From JBLHKT01 sp043101615 (lineage in GTDB: Bacteria; Planctomycetota; Phycisphaerae; Phycisphaerales; UBA1924): DNA of 64,000 nucleotides. The notes under the pieces are model-generated. The model was not told the DNA's origin. It saw only the letters and a program-made list of their open reading frames with translations, and searched no databases. The stretch covers positions 36,438-100,437 of the forward strand of contig JBICID010000089.1 in the NCBI GenBank assembly GCA_043101615.1, written 5' to 3'. Both the position numbers and the translations under genes were made by a program. Shown here in pieces: positions 35,158 to 43,132 of the stretch; position 1 is the first letter of the stretch, and each line of letters opens with the position of its first letter.

Positions 35158-36021
35158 ATGGCAGCCATACGCACCAAACGAATCGGGTCGCGCGGATCCG
35201 GACGCCACGGCGCCCGGCACGCCGAAGCCTCGGGACTCCCCACACGCTTCGACGACCGCGACATGGAAGACAACTGGATCGAGTACCAGGAGAACCCCTC
35301 CAAAGAGCTCCGCAACTTCTTCATGGAGAAGTACCTCCACCTCGTCCGGTACAACGCCGAGCGCATCTACGCACGCCTCCCAGACGAGGTCGACCTCGAG
35401 GACCTGATGTCCGCCGGCCTGTTCGGACTCATGGACGCCATCGACGGGTTCGACCTCGAGAAGAAGGTCAAGTTCGAGACCTACTGCGCACCGCGCATCC
35501 GCGGCGCCATCCTCGACGAGCTCCGCTCGATGGACTGGGTCCCCCGCCTGGTCCGACACCGCACCAGCAAGGTCGAGTCCGCCCGCCAGAAGCTCGAGAT
35601 GGCCTCCGGCACCAAGGCCACCGACGAGGAGGTCGCCAGGGCCCTCAACATCGACTCGGAAGAGTTCATCAAGTACAAGCGCGACTCCTCGGCCGTGCAG
35701 GTCACCAGCATCACCCGCAAGTGCTTCCCCTCCGACGGCTCGCGCGAGCTGCGCGAGATCGACGTCATCAAGGACGAGAACCAGACCAACCCCGTCATCG
35801 ACGCCCAGCGCCGCGACCTCAAGGACCTGATGACCAAGGGCCTGAGCAGGGCCGAGCGACTCATCGTCATCCTCTACTACTACGAGGGCATGACGATGAA
35901 GGAGATCGGCGCCACGCTCGACCTGTCCGAGTCGCGCGTCTCACAGATGCACAGCTCCATCCTGGCACGCCTCAAGGCCCAGATGCAGCACCGCATGCGA
36001 GAGCTCGAGCCCGTCAAGTAA
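35158..36021 (+). CDS. fliA: flagellar sigma factor FliA (sigma-28)
   Basis: 287 residues of the FliA/WhiG group. Region 2 (LRNFFMEKYLHLVRYNAERIYARLPDEVDLEDLMSAGLFGLMDAIDGFD... VKFETYCAPRIRGAILDELRSMDWVPR) and region 4 (GLSRAERLIVILYYYEGMTMKEIGATLDLSESRVSQMHSSILARLK) are both intact. It should direct late flagellar and chemotaxis genes. ATG 35158 has AAGGAG 9 bases ahead. The 206-base upstream gap contains a -10-like TATACT at 35037-35042 without a good -35. Ends in a strong terminator. Confidence 0.93.
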   Translation: MAAIRTKRIGSRGSGRHGARHAEASGLPTRFDDRDMEDNWIEYQENPSKELRNFFMEKYLHLVRYNAERIYARLPDEVDLEDLMSAGLFGLMDAIDGFDLEKKVKFETYCAPRIRGAILDELRSMDWVPRLVRHRTSKVESARQKLEMASGTKATDEEVARALNIDSEEFIKYKRDSSAVQVTSITRKCFPSDGSRELREIDVIKDENQTNPVIDAQRRDLKDLMTKGLSRAERLIVILYYYEGMTMKEIGATLDLSESRVSQMHSSILARLKAQMQHRMRELEPVK

Positions 36022-36068
36022 GCCGATCCCTTCCCACGAATGTCAGCCAGGGCCCACTCCGCCCACCG

Positions 36069-36105
36069 GCCCCCGCTGTCCCCCGACGGCGGGGGCTATC
36101 TTTTT
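36069..36105 (+). terminator. intrinsic terminator of fliA
   Basis: GCCCCCGCTGTC, loop CCCC, GACGGCGGGGGC (one mismatch in twelve) followed by TATCTTTTT. The GTG used for folK begins two bases after the T run. Confidence 0.85.
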
Positions 36106-36107
36106 GT

Positions 36108-36650
36108 GTGAACCGGGCGATCAACAACCCCTGCAACCGCCAGAAGGCCGCCGTCGCCCTGGGTTCCAATGTGGATTCCGAGCGGGGTGACCGGGCAGCC
36201 CACCTCGCCTTCGCCCGCGACCGCATCGCACGCCTCCCCGGCACCACCCTCCTCGCCGCCTCACGCGACTATGAGACCGCACCGGTCGGCCTCGCCCCCG
36301 GTCAGGACACCGGCGGCCCGTACCTCAACGCGGCCGTGACCCTCGAGACCTCCCTCTCACCGAGACAACTCCTCGACCGCCTGCTCGAGATCGAGCGCGA
36401 CCGCGGGCGCGACCGGGACCGGGAAGAACGGTGGGGGCCCCGCACGCTCGACCTGGACCTCATCCTGTACGCCGACCGCGTCATCGACGAGCCCGGCCTG
36501 CAGGTCCCGCACCCGAGGCTGGGCGAGCGCCTGTTCGTGCTGGAGCCGCTGGCGGAGATCGCGCCGGGATGGACGGTGCCGCTCAAGGACGCCACGGTGG
36601 CCGAACTCCTGGACGCCCGTCGTTCCGCGCCCGCGCACCTCACGCGATGA
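36108..36650 (+). CDS. folK: 7,8-dihydro-6-hydroxymethylpterin pyrophosphokinase FolK
   Basis: Transfers pyrophosphate to the pterin in folate synthesis. 180 residues with the family opening AALGSN form (KAAVALGSNVDSERGD), YETAPVG, PYLNAAVTLET, the LLEIERDRGRDR loop and the signature RWGPRTLDLDLILY (about 119-132). It ends normally in PHPRLGERLFVLEPLAEIAPG. GTG 36108 is the only usable start at the right distance. That puts its presumed ribosome-binding GGGGG inside the fliA terminator stem. Confidence 0.88.
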   Translation: MNRAINNPCNRQKAAVALGSNVDSERGDRAAHLAFARDRIARLPGTTLLAASRDYETAPVGLAPGQDTGGPYLNAAVTLETSLSPRQLLDRLLEIERDRGRDRDREERWGPRTLDLDLILYADRVIDEPGLQVPHPRLGERLFVLEPLAEIAPGWTVPLKDATVAELLDARRSAPAHLTR

Positions 36651-36673
36651 GCGCACAATGGCGGCATCGAACG

Positions 36674-36702
36674 AGCCCTCGGCGCAAGCCGAGGGACCCG
36701 GG
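36674..36702 (+). repeat. REP family 1, orientation A
   Basis: AG, stem CCCTCGGC, loop GCAA, GCCGAGGG, tail ACCCGGG. Same unit, with compensating changes in the stem, at 39338, 40680, 40739 and 40887. Confidence 0.85.
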
Positions 36703-36824
36703 AACCGTTGACCGCCGAAAGAAGCCAGGGCAGGGTGGAGCATCCTCGCCTCGTTCCGTGTCGGCGGAACGATCCCGCCGCGTCCACGACGCCCGCACAT
36801 CGATCCGGTCGCGACGACACCCGA

Positions 36825-36847
36825 TGCTCTCCGCTCGCGCGGAGGGC
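36825..36847 (-). repeat. REP family 1, truncated copy, orientation B
   Basis: Stem CTCCGC, loop TCGC, GCGGAG, then GGCT. It is the reverse orientation of the copy at 36674 and lacks the CCCGGGT end. Confidence 0.7.
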
Positions 36848-36867
36848 TCGCTTCGCACCCCGTGCGG

Positions 36868-39237
36868 TCACTCGCTCGCACCGCCCCGCAGCACCGTCGT
36901 CCGAACGCTCCGCGCCGCCTGCCCCTCGGGCGACATCGGCAGCGGGACGGTCCCGTCCGCCCGCCACACCGCGGCCTGGTCCAGCAGCCGGTCGCTGCCC
37001 ATCCACCCGTCCTGCCCGCCCAGCAGCACCACGCGGTTGTCGTCCAGCGTGCCCATGTCGCACAGCAGGCGGGCGTTGGCGCCGAACGAGGTCCGGTGGC
37101 GCTCCGCGGTCACCGGGTGGGCCGACTTGTAGATCGTCGTGGTCGAGCCCGCGTGCGCCACGTCCTCGAACACGTACGGGCGCCCCAGCCACGGCACCAT
37201 CCCGATCGGATGCGCCAGCCGGAGCCGGTGAGCGTCCCCCCACGTCAACCCCGACTCCACCTTCGCGCCCGCCGCGGCGAGCGCCTCGCGCACCGCGTCG
37301 GGTGCCCCGTCCGCGTCCAGGTCCTCGCGCACGAAGTCGTGCACGTACGAGCCCGACCGGATGGTCCCCCGGATGCCCGGGCCGTACCGCTCCCGATACA
37401 GCAGCTCCACCAGCTCGCGCAGCACCGCCTGGTACGCCAGCGCCCCCGCCGAATCGATGTCGTACCGCCCGTCCCACGCCGCGATCGAGCCCGCCACCCT
37501 CGCGCCGTCGCCGTCCGTCGACAGCGTGCCCGCGAGCTCCGCGATCCGTTGCGCCGTCGCGTGCGAGGCCGCGGAGTAGGTGTCGCGCTGGATCGTCGCC
37601 AGGTCGTCCAGCGTGTAGGCCCGGTCCTCGCGCAGCAGGTCGCTCATGCGGTCCACACGGTCGTTGGCGTTCCCCTGCGAGACAAGCGCGGGTTTCATCA
37701 GCGTCGGCACGTTGTTGGCGCTCACCAGGAACCCCGCCTCCGGGTTGTACGAGGCGGGCAGCCCGGTGCTGGGCACGCCCGGGCCCCACGCGAACGCGGG
37801 GTCGCCCGCGTCCACAACGCCCACACGGCTCGCCGACGCCGCCGCGGGCACCGCCTCGATCGCCATCACCTGACCGATGTTCCCGTCCGCGTCCCCGTAC
37901 AGCATGTTCTGCCCGCCGGGCGCGTACGTGCCGAAAGACTCCCGGTACCCCGACCAGTCCCTGGATCGTGCGGCCCGCAGGAACGCGCTCGCCTCGTCGC
38001 TCGGGAAATGCCCCCGCCAGCGCATCGCGATGTCGCCCGAGCCGAACCGCGTCAGCAGCCCCGCGTCCGTGATCACCGGGCCGAGGGCGTGCTCACGGAA
38101 CGTCTCCGTCCGGTCCAGCCACCACCGCACCGCGATCCGCTCGGTGCGTTCCCCCGTCTGGGCCCACCCCTCGGGCAGCCGGTACAGCACCGTGCTCGAG
38201 CTCTGCATGTTGGTGCCCGTCCACGCGATCTGTTCGTTCCGGCCCACCAGCACGAACGGCAGCCCGGGGATGGTCAGGCCCACCGCCGCGTGCGACGGCG
38301 TGCGGTAGCCCACCACGCACCAGATGTTCGGCTGGGGCAGCCCGAGGTGCGGGTCGCTCGCGACCAGCGCCCCCCCGCTCGCCGAACGAGCCCCCGAGAC
38401 CACCATCGCGTTGCTCCCGCTCCTGGAGATGTCCGTCAGCACCCGCAGCTCCTGCGCCGTGCCGGCGCCGAAGCTGGGGCGCCCGGCGTCCCCGAACGCC
38501 CACAGCCGGTCCCGGAAATCCTCGAACCCTCGCTGATCCCGGTTCCCGGCAAGCGACAGCCACCGCCCCCAGTTCACGTCCACGCTGACCAGCCGCCCGA
38601 GCGTCAGCACGTCGCGCGTCGTCCAGGGCTCGTCGTAGGAGATCCCCAGCGTCCGGGCGTCGCTCGGGCGGGCGATCCCGCCCGCGACGAAGACCCGCTC
38701 CCGGTACGCGTTGATCCCGTCGCAGTACGAACCGATCCAGGCCGCGGTCTCGGGGGGCAGCCCCGCCTCCATCTCCTCGACCGCCCGGTCCAGGTCGATC
38801 GCCCGGATCGCGGCGTCGATCTGCACCGCCAGCGGCCCGCCCATCTCGGCCAGCCGACCCTGCGACACCCGCCGGATCAGCTCCATCTGGGCCAGACGCA
38901 GGTGGGCGTGGACGACCCCCATGGCGTACGCCGCATCCATCTCCGACGACGCCTCGATCGATGGGATCAGGTGCTCGTCCCAGGAGATCGTGGCGTCCCC
39001 GCCCAGCCCGGCCCACGCGCCCCCGCCCTCCAGGGTGTCAAGGCGTTGGATTCCGTCGATCGAGTTGAGCGCCGGCGGACGCGTCACGCAGCTCAGCAGC
39101 CCCACCCCGCACACGCCCAGCACCACCCCGGCCACACCAGCCCGCAGGCCCCAGCGCAGCACGCGCCGTCTCAGCGGTCGGCGGGTGGGGACGTTCCGTC
39201 GGGCAGGGCCCTCTCCGCTCGATTCCTGCATGCCCAT
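36868..39237 (-). CDS. penicillin acylase family protein (Ntn hydrolase), probable lipoprotein
   Basis: 789 residues of the penicillin amidase family, which cleave amide bonds such as those of beta-lactam side chains or acyl-homoserine lactones. The N-terminus has a hydrophobic stretch ending LLSC (Cys50), so it may be lipidated; otherwise it is exported by the same signal. The alpha part (SIEASSEMDAAYAMGVVHAHLRLAQMELIRRVSQGRLAEM) leads to the self-cleavage site and catalytic Ser near residue 272 in the SGSNAM motif, followed by the beta chain (ASGGALVASDPHLGLPQPNIWCVVGY... IAWTGTNMQ). Substrate cannot be told. It is convergent with folK and divergent from the PEP-CTERM gene. Confidence 0.88.
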   Translation of the reverse strand: MGMQESSGEGPARRNVPTRRPLRRRVLRWGLRAGVAGVVLGVCGVGLLSCVTRPPALNSIDGIQRLDTLEGGGAWAGLGGDATISWDEHLIPSIEASSEMDAAYAMGVVHAHLRLAQMELIRRVSQGRLAEMGGPLAVQIDAAIRAIDLDRAVEEMEAGLPPETAAWIGSYCDGINAYRERVFVAGGIARPSDARTLGISYDEPWTTRDVLTLGRLVSVDVNWGRWLSLAGNRDQRGFEDFRDRLWAFGDAGRPSFGAGTAQELRVLTDISRSGSNAMVVSGARSASGGALVASDPHLGLPQPNIWCVVGYRTPSHAAVGLTIPGLPFVLVGRNEQIAWTGTNMQSSSTVLYRLPEGWAQTGERTERIAVRWWLDRTETFREHALGPVITDAGLLTRFGSGDIAMRWRGHFPSDEASAFLRAARSRDWSGYRESFGTYAPGGQNMLYGDADGNIGQVMAIEAVPAAASASRVGVVDAGDPAFAWGPGVPSTGLPASYNPEAGFLVSANNVPTLMKPALVSQGNANDRVDRMSDLLREDRAYTLDDLATIQRDTYSAASHATAQRIAELAGTLSTDGDGARVAGSIAAWDGRYDIDSAGALAYQAVLRELVELLYRERYGPGIRGTIRSGSYVHDFVREDLDADGAPDAVREALAAAGAKVESGLTWGDAHRLRLAHPIGMVPWLGRPYVFEDVAHAGSTTTIYKSAHPVTAERHRTSFGANARLLCDMGTLDDNRVVLLGGQDGWMGSDRLLDQAAVWRADGTVPLPMSPEGQAARSVRTTVLRGGASE

Positions 39238-39709
39238 CTCCCGAGTGCGTTCCCCGCTGGCATCGCGATCCTACGGGCCCCGGACGCACCGGTTCACGGG
39301 CATTCTCGCCGCCCACACCCGGGCACACGAGCCCACAAGCCCACGGCGCAAGCCGAGGGGCCCGGGAACGTTCGCGTGGCGTAACACGCCCGGGCCGTTC
39401 GGTGAGCCCACCCCGGCTCCGCCTGCCGCTCGTCTCCTGGTATGCACTTCCGGACGGCATGGGTGAGTCCCGCGCTCCCCTCCGCCTGCGAACAGGGCCG
39501 TTCAGCCGCGCCCATTGGGATCACGCCCCCTCCCACGGGAAAGATTGTAATTGTTCCGAAGAGACACCCGACTGAAGCCGCACCGAACGGGTGCCCTTCC
39601 AAACGCCCTGAATGACGCCAAAGAGCCCATTTAGGGCCTATTACGAGTGACTCTGGGCACGGGTGGGACGGTTCGGGTTTCGATTTTGAAACAGTTTCAG
39701 TGTTCACTC
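39238..39709. other. gene-free region upstream of the acylase and PEP-CTERM genes
   Basis: No ORF here looks real. A REP copy lies at 39338-39366. From about 39530 the DNA becomes AT-richer than its neighbours. Confidence 0.7.
39338..39366 (+). repeat. REP family 1, orientation A
   Basis: AGCCCACGGC-GCAA-GCCGAGGGGCCCGGG. Stem has one or two changes against the copy at 36674, and the tail has GCCCGGG instead of ACCCGGG. Confidence 0.8.
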
Positions 39710-39738
39710 TTGTTTCGGAACCTACGCCTCAGTATTGT
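39687..39738 (+). promoter_or_regulatory. promoter of the PEP-CTERM gene with upstream palindrome
   Basis: TTGTTT (39710-39715), 17-base spacer, TATTGT (39733-39738). Just upstream is the palindrome TGAAAC-A-GTTTCA at 39687-39699, placed like an operator or activator site. The leader to the ATG at 39884 is about 140 bases. Confidence 0.45.
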
Positions 39739-39883
39739 GTGGGTGACAGAGGGAACCGACGGCCCGGACGTCTGTGTGTCACAGCGACCCGACCGTTCAC
39801 AACGCATCCCGGAGAGCCGACGCGCCGCCGATCGTGACCCAACGGCCAGCGCGAACGGACCGCCGGAGATCGAGGGAAAAGAG

Positions 39884-40534
39884 ATGAAGCAGTACGCATT
39901 CGCAGGACTCGCCGCGATGGGCGCCTTCGGGCTCTCCGCCTCCGGCCAGAACATCATCCTCAACTCGGGATTCGAGGCCGGGACCGGCGGCGACGCCGAC
40001 AACTGGGCCGAGCTCGGGGGCCCGTCCGGCTCCACCACCCGAGACGGGTCCATGCCCGACGCGGGCAACTTCGCGGCCCTCATGCAGTTCGATCACATCA
40101 ACAACCCCGCCGCCGGCGCCGCCTACTTCATCGAGCAGGTCCAGGGCGTGGGCAGCATCGACAACGCCGTGAACTACGACCTGTCCTTCCGCGCCAAGGT
40201 CGCCTCCACAGACTTCACCGGCATGAACGCCTTCGTGCAGATCCTCTGGCTCGACCAGGACGGCAGCGACGGCGGCGGCGTGCGCGGCGAGATGCTCACC
40301 TCGCTCATCTCTCTGGGCATCAACGACTCCTACCAGACCTTCAGCTTCAACGACATGGACGCCGCCGACGGCGCCGATTCCTTCCTCCTCCGCTTCCAGA
40401 TCGCCGCCGGTGCGGTCGCCGACGTCGCCAACGGCCTCTACGTCGACAACGTCTCGCTCTCGCAGGTCCCGACCCCCGCCAGCGCCGCCCTGCTGGGCCT
40501 GGGCGGACTGATGGCGACCCGCCGCCGTCGCTGA
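39884..40534 (+). CDS. secreted protein with PEP-CTERM-like anchor
   Basis: 216 residues. A signal peptide (MKQYAFAGLAAMGAFGLSASG) is followed by a jelly-roll-like domain that opens NIILNSGFEAGTGGDADNW, a common start in carbohydrate-binding-like secreted modules, and shows YFIEQVQGVGSIDNAVNYDLSFRAKV and LYVDNVSLSQV. The tail PTPASAALLGLGGLMATRRRR is a PEP-CTERM-type sorting signal: motif (PTPAS in place of PEP), a short hydrophobic stretch and Arg cluster, cut by exosortase in other species. No exosortase is in the window. ATG 39884 has GAGGGAAAAGAG ahead; the upstream frame has no signal peptide and is rejected. Confidence 0.8.
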   Translation: MKQYAFAGLAAMGAFGLSASGQNIILNSGFEAGTGGDADNWAELGGPSGSTTRDGSMPDAGNFAALMQFDHINNPAAGAAYFIEQVQGVGSIDNAVNYDLSFRAKVASTDFTGMNAFVQILWLDQDGSDGGGVRGEMLTSLISLGINDSYQTFSFNDMDAADGADSFLLRFQIAAGAVADVANGLYVDNVSLSQVPTPASAALLGLGGLMATRRRR

Positions 40535-40564
40535 TCCGCAGAGACAACACGATTCGCAACCAGC

Positions 40565-40597
40565 AAAGGGACCGGCACATCGCCGGTCCCTTTCTTT
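40565..40597 (+). terminator. intrinsic terminator of the PEP-CTERM gene
   Basis: AAAGGGACCGGC, loop ACATC, GCCGGTCCCTTT, then CTTTGTC. Perfect 12-bp stem. Confidence 0.85.
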
Positions 40598-40679
40598 GTC
40601 CTCGCTCGTCGCTCGCCAAGAGACGGGTGGCGGCGCCTATCGCAGGGCGTGGCCGTGCATCCAGGGGTATCGAACCAAT

Positions 40680-40767
40680 CCCGGGTCCCTCCGCTCGCGC
40701 GGAGGGCTGGTTTCCGAAGAAGTCCACGCGTCGAGACAAGCCCTCGGCGCAAGCCGAGGGACCCGGG
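40680..40767. repeat. REPIN-like inverted pair of REP family 1
   Basis: Copy B at 40680-40708 (CCCGGGTCCCTCCGC-TCGC-GCGGAGGGCT) and copy A at 40739-40767 (AG-CCCTCGGC-GCAA-GCCGAGGG-ACCCGGG) face each other over a 30-base spacer. The reverse complement of A equals B except for paired changes that keep both stems. The outer ends are CCCGGGTCCC/GGGACCCGGG. Confidence 0.85.
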
Positions 40768-40886
40768 TACCGATGCGAAACAACAACGGTCAGGGCACTG
40801 CCTTGCCGTATCGCCTCATCCCGCGAAGCGTGGCATAGACGCGACCGTGTCCAGAGAGCCCGCACTTTGACCGTTGCACAACCACG

Positions 40887-40915
40887 CCCGGGTCCCTCCG
40901 CTCGCGCGGAGGGCT
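40887..40915 (-). repeat. REP family 1, orientation B, singlet
   Basis: Identical to the copy at 40680-40708 over all 29 bases, and followed by the same GG. Confidence 0.85.
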
Positions 40916-40935
40916 GGCACTGAAGACCAAGCCGA

Positions 40936-40963
40936 GAAAAAACCCCCGACGCACGTCGGGGGC
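40936..40963 (-). terminator. intrinsic terminator of the recombinase gene
   Basis: On the minus strand CCCCCGACG, loop TG, CGTCGGGGG, then six T. Perfect nine-base stem. Confidence 0.85.
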
Positions 40964-40985
40964 CTGGTCAGAGTTCAATCTGGAG

Positions 40986-41006
40986 TGAGGGTGGGGAGTG
41001 GGGGGG
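40986..41006 (-). other. C-rich tract directly after the xerC stop
   Basis: mRNA reads TAA then CCCCCC-C-ACTCCCCACCCTC. Same layout as after lpxI and the DUF4097-like gene. A true intrinsic terminator follows 25-50 bases on. Confidence 0.5.
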
Positions 41007-42026
41007 TTAGCCCGCCTCGGCCCGCGGGTGGGCCTGGTCGTAGCTGTCCTGCACCCGCTTGGCGCTCAGGTGGGTGTACACCTGCGTGGTGCTCAGGCTC
41101 TGGTGGCCCAGCAGCTCCTGGACGGACCGGAGATCGGCCCCGTTGTCGAGCAGGTGCGTCGCGAACGAGTGACGCAGGGTGTGGGGGCTGATCGAGGGAT
41201 CGAGCCCGACCTCGCGCAGGTACTTGTCCAGCTTGCGACGGACCGAGCGGCTGGAGAGCCGCTTGCCGTGTTTGTTCAGGAAGAGCGGCAGCTTCTGCCC
41301 CTCGGCCCGGTTCTCGAAGCTCGACGAGAAACGCGGGTCCTGGCGGACCATCTCGATGTAGCTGCGGATCGCGCTGAGCGCGTGGCTGCCCAGCGGCACC
41401 AGGCGCTCCTTCTTGCCCTTGCCGCGGACGTGCATCGCCTCGCCCTCGAGGTCCAGATCGCTCAGGTTCAGGCCCACGAGCTCGGACACGCGGATGCCCG
41501 TCGAGTACAGCGTCTCGAGCATGGCCCGGTCGCGACGGCCCACGAGGTCGTGCTCGCTCGGGGCGCTGAGCAGCTGCTCCACCTGCTCGATCGTGATCGC
41601 CTTGGGCAGGCGCTTGGTCTGGCGCGGCGTTCGGATCAGCGTCATCGGGTTCGAATCCACCAGCCCCACGCGGTGCGCCCACTTGTAGAAGCTGCGCAGC
41701 GTCGCGATCTTGCGGGCCATGGTCGCGGGCGAGTACTGGTGCTCGCTCAGGTGGCTCAGGAAGCCGCGGATCAGGTCCGCGTCCGCCCCGCAGACCTTCT
41801 CGGTCACGGAGGGCTGGGCGATCTTGCCGGCCACCTCGCCCGGGTGCTCACGCCGGCGGAGCGCATCGGTCTCGACCGACTCGCTGACCTCGAGCCCGAA
41901 CTCGTCGCACAGGTATTCGATGAACTGGCGCAGGTCCGCGCCGTAGCACCGGGCCGTGTACGGGCTGAAGTGGCGCTCGTCGGTCAGGTACCCCCCAAAG
42001 CGCTCGGTGATCGGCAGACTCGCCAT
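41007..42026 (-). CDS. xerC: tyrosine recombinase, XerC/XerD family
   Basis: 339 residues, the house-keeping type that resolves chromosome dimers at dif. The N-terminal SAM-like domain (FGGYLTDERHFSPYTARCYGADLRQFIEYL) leads to the catalytic domain with Arg in GIRVSELVGL, Lys in RGKGKKERLVPLG, HTLRHSFATHLL, the GHQSLSTTQVYTHL block and the nucleophile Tyr in it. It is about 35 residues longer than XerC because of an insertion (about residues 55-80, LRRREHPGEVAGKIAQPSVTE). No att site or phage gene is near, so I favour Xer over an integrase. GGAGG precedes the ATG; C-rich tract and terminator follow. Confidence 0.85.
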   Translation of the reverse strand: MASLPITERFGGYLTDERHFSPYTARCYGADLRQFIEYLCDEFGLEVSESVETDALRRREHPGEVAGKIAQPSVTEKVCGADADLIRGFLSHLSEHQYSPATMARKIATLRSFYKWAHRVGLVDSNPMTLIRTPRQTKRLPKAITIEQVEQLLSAPSEHDLVGRRDRAMLETLYSTGIRVSELVGLNLSDLDLEGEAMHVRGKGKKERLVPLGSHALSAIRSYIEMVRQDPRFSSSFENRAEGQKLPLFLNKHGKRLSSRSVRRKLDKYLREVGLDPSISPHTLRHSFATHLLDNGADLRSVQELLGHQSLSTTQVYTHLSAKRVQDSYDQAHPRAEAG

Positions 42027-42206
42027 GACAAAGCCTCCTAGGCCCCGGGGTTCAGCCCGGTTCGGTGAACGGAATCCTCGACGGCGCCGGATCGTCCGGC
42101 CCCGACGGGTGCAAACTCAGACCCCACCCCAGCACGCCACCACCCGCGACCGCTCTCGCCGGCGCACAGACTCCCCTCCCGGGGCACTCCGTGTTGTCGG
42201 TCCAGC

Positions 42207-42238
42207 TCGGTCACAGGCGGCCTTTCTCGCGGCCGCCG
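42207..42238 (-). other. short hairpin after the lipoprotein gene
   Basis: GGCGGCC, an eight-base loop, GGCCGCC near 42213-42234. No U run on either strand, so a terminator role is uncertain. The rest of the 215-base gap up to 42027 carries no gene. Confidence 0.3.
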
Positions 42239-42241
42239 ACC

Positions 42242-43000
42242 TCAGTCGTGCGAGCCGTTCGCTTGTCGACTCGACTCCCTCGCCAGCCGGAGCCACTCCT
42301 CTTCCAGGAGACGCCCCATCAGCTCGTGAGCCGCAAACTCCGTGTACAGATCCATGCTCGCCAGATACACCCGCCACCCCAGCGCCGAATTCGTCTCGCT
42401 CCGCCCCGTCGCGTAGCCCCGCACCAGGACCTGCGTCCCGTGCGAGCGTGCGTCCAGGTGCTCGCTGATCACCACCGGCGAGCGGTCCCCCCCGGTCTCG
42501 ATCGTTCCGTCCGTCGTGGACCGGCTCAGCGCCCGCGGGTCCACCCCGTTCGAGGACGGCTCGTCCGCCGGGAACAGCGCCAGGCTCACGCCCAGCGACG
42601 GCGGGTCGTACGGGTCCCACGCGGTGATCGTCCCGATCAGCACACCCTCGGCCCCCAGCGCCCGGGCCAGCTCCCTGGCCTCGCCCGCGTTGGACACACG
42701 CTCCATCCCCAGGGCCCGCATCGCCTCGATCGTCCGGTTCACCGGCAGGCAACGCACGCCCCGGATCTCCTCCGCGGCGTTCACGAGCGCGTCGCTGACC
42801 GCCAGCGGATCGACCGCGGTGGTCCCGCTCTCGTTGGCCAAGGGCACCACCGCCCAGATCACCTCGCCGTGACGGGTGTCGTAGGGCGCCGTGTGCATCC
42901 CGGGCGCGGTCAGGCGGGGCTCGGTGCCCGAGCACCCCGTCGCCAGCGCGACGAGGGCCAGCGCGCCCAGGCCCCTCAGCATGGTCTGTACACTTGTCAT
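42242..43000 (-). CDS. lipoprotein with CsgG/LpoB-like fold, hypothetical
   Basis: 252 residues. Signal with lipobox LVALATGC (Cys23). The body is an alternating strand-helix fold: VIWAVVPLANESG, VSDALVNAAEEIRGVRCLPVNRTIEAM, NAGEARELARALGAEGVLIGTITAWDPYDPP. This is the pattern of CsgG/LpoB/FlgO-type outer-membrane lipoproteins. ATG 42998-43000 chosen from the lipobox. It follows the TolB-like gene by 130 bases on the same strand and may be co-transcribed with it. No function assigned. Confidence 0.65.
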   Translation of the reverse strand: MTSVQTMLRGLGALALVALATGCSGTEPRLTAPGMHTAPYDTRHGEVIWAVVPLANESGTTAVDPLAVSDALVNAAEEIRGVRCLPVNRTIEAMRALGMERVSNAGEARELARALGAEGVLIGTITAWDPYDPPSLGVSLALFPADEPSSNGVDPRALSRSTTDGTIETGGDRSPVVISEHLDARSHGTQVLVRGYATGRSETNSALGWRVYLASMDLYTEFAAHELMGRLLEEEWLRLARESSRQANGSHD

Positions 43001-43132
43001 GGCGTCCTGCCTTACTCGGGGGGCCTCCCTGCCCGCCCTGACTGCCGGGCACACCCCGGCTCTCAAACATCGGCCGAGCCCGCCGGCCCGCCCGATCTAT
43101 TTCCGCCCCATTTCGGACGGCGCAATCCTCAC

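Larger units (their letters stand above)
36651..36867. other. gene-free spacer between folK and the acylase gene with two REP copies
   Basis: Both genes end here (convergent). The spacer contains REP copies at 36674-36702 and 36825-36847 and no credible coding sequence. Confidence 0.8.
40535..41006. other. gene-free convergent spacer with two terminators and three REP copies
   Basis: Between the PEP-CTERM gene and the recombinase gene. Holds a plus-strand terminator (40565), a REPIN-like pair (40680-40767), a single REP (40887-40915) and a minus-strand terminator (40936). Short ORFs that run through it are translations of the palindromes. Confidence 0.85.

Noticed and set aside
40596..41006. 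Several short ORFs in the 40.5-41 kb spacer
   Set aside because: They translate REP palindromes and share the same phrases (PSARAEG, RSRGG) in several frames, which marks repeats, not proteins.
41007..42026. Recombinase as a phage or integron integrase
   Set aside because: No attachment site, tRNA, prophage gene or cassette nearby; the domain layout fits Xer.
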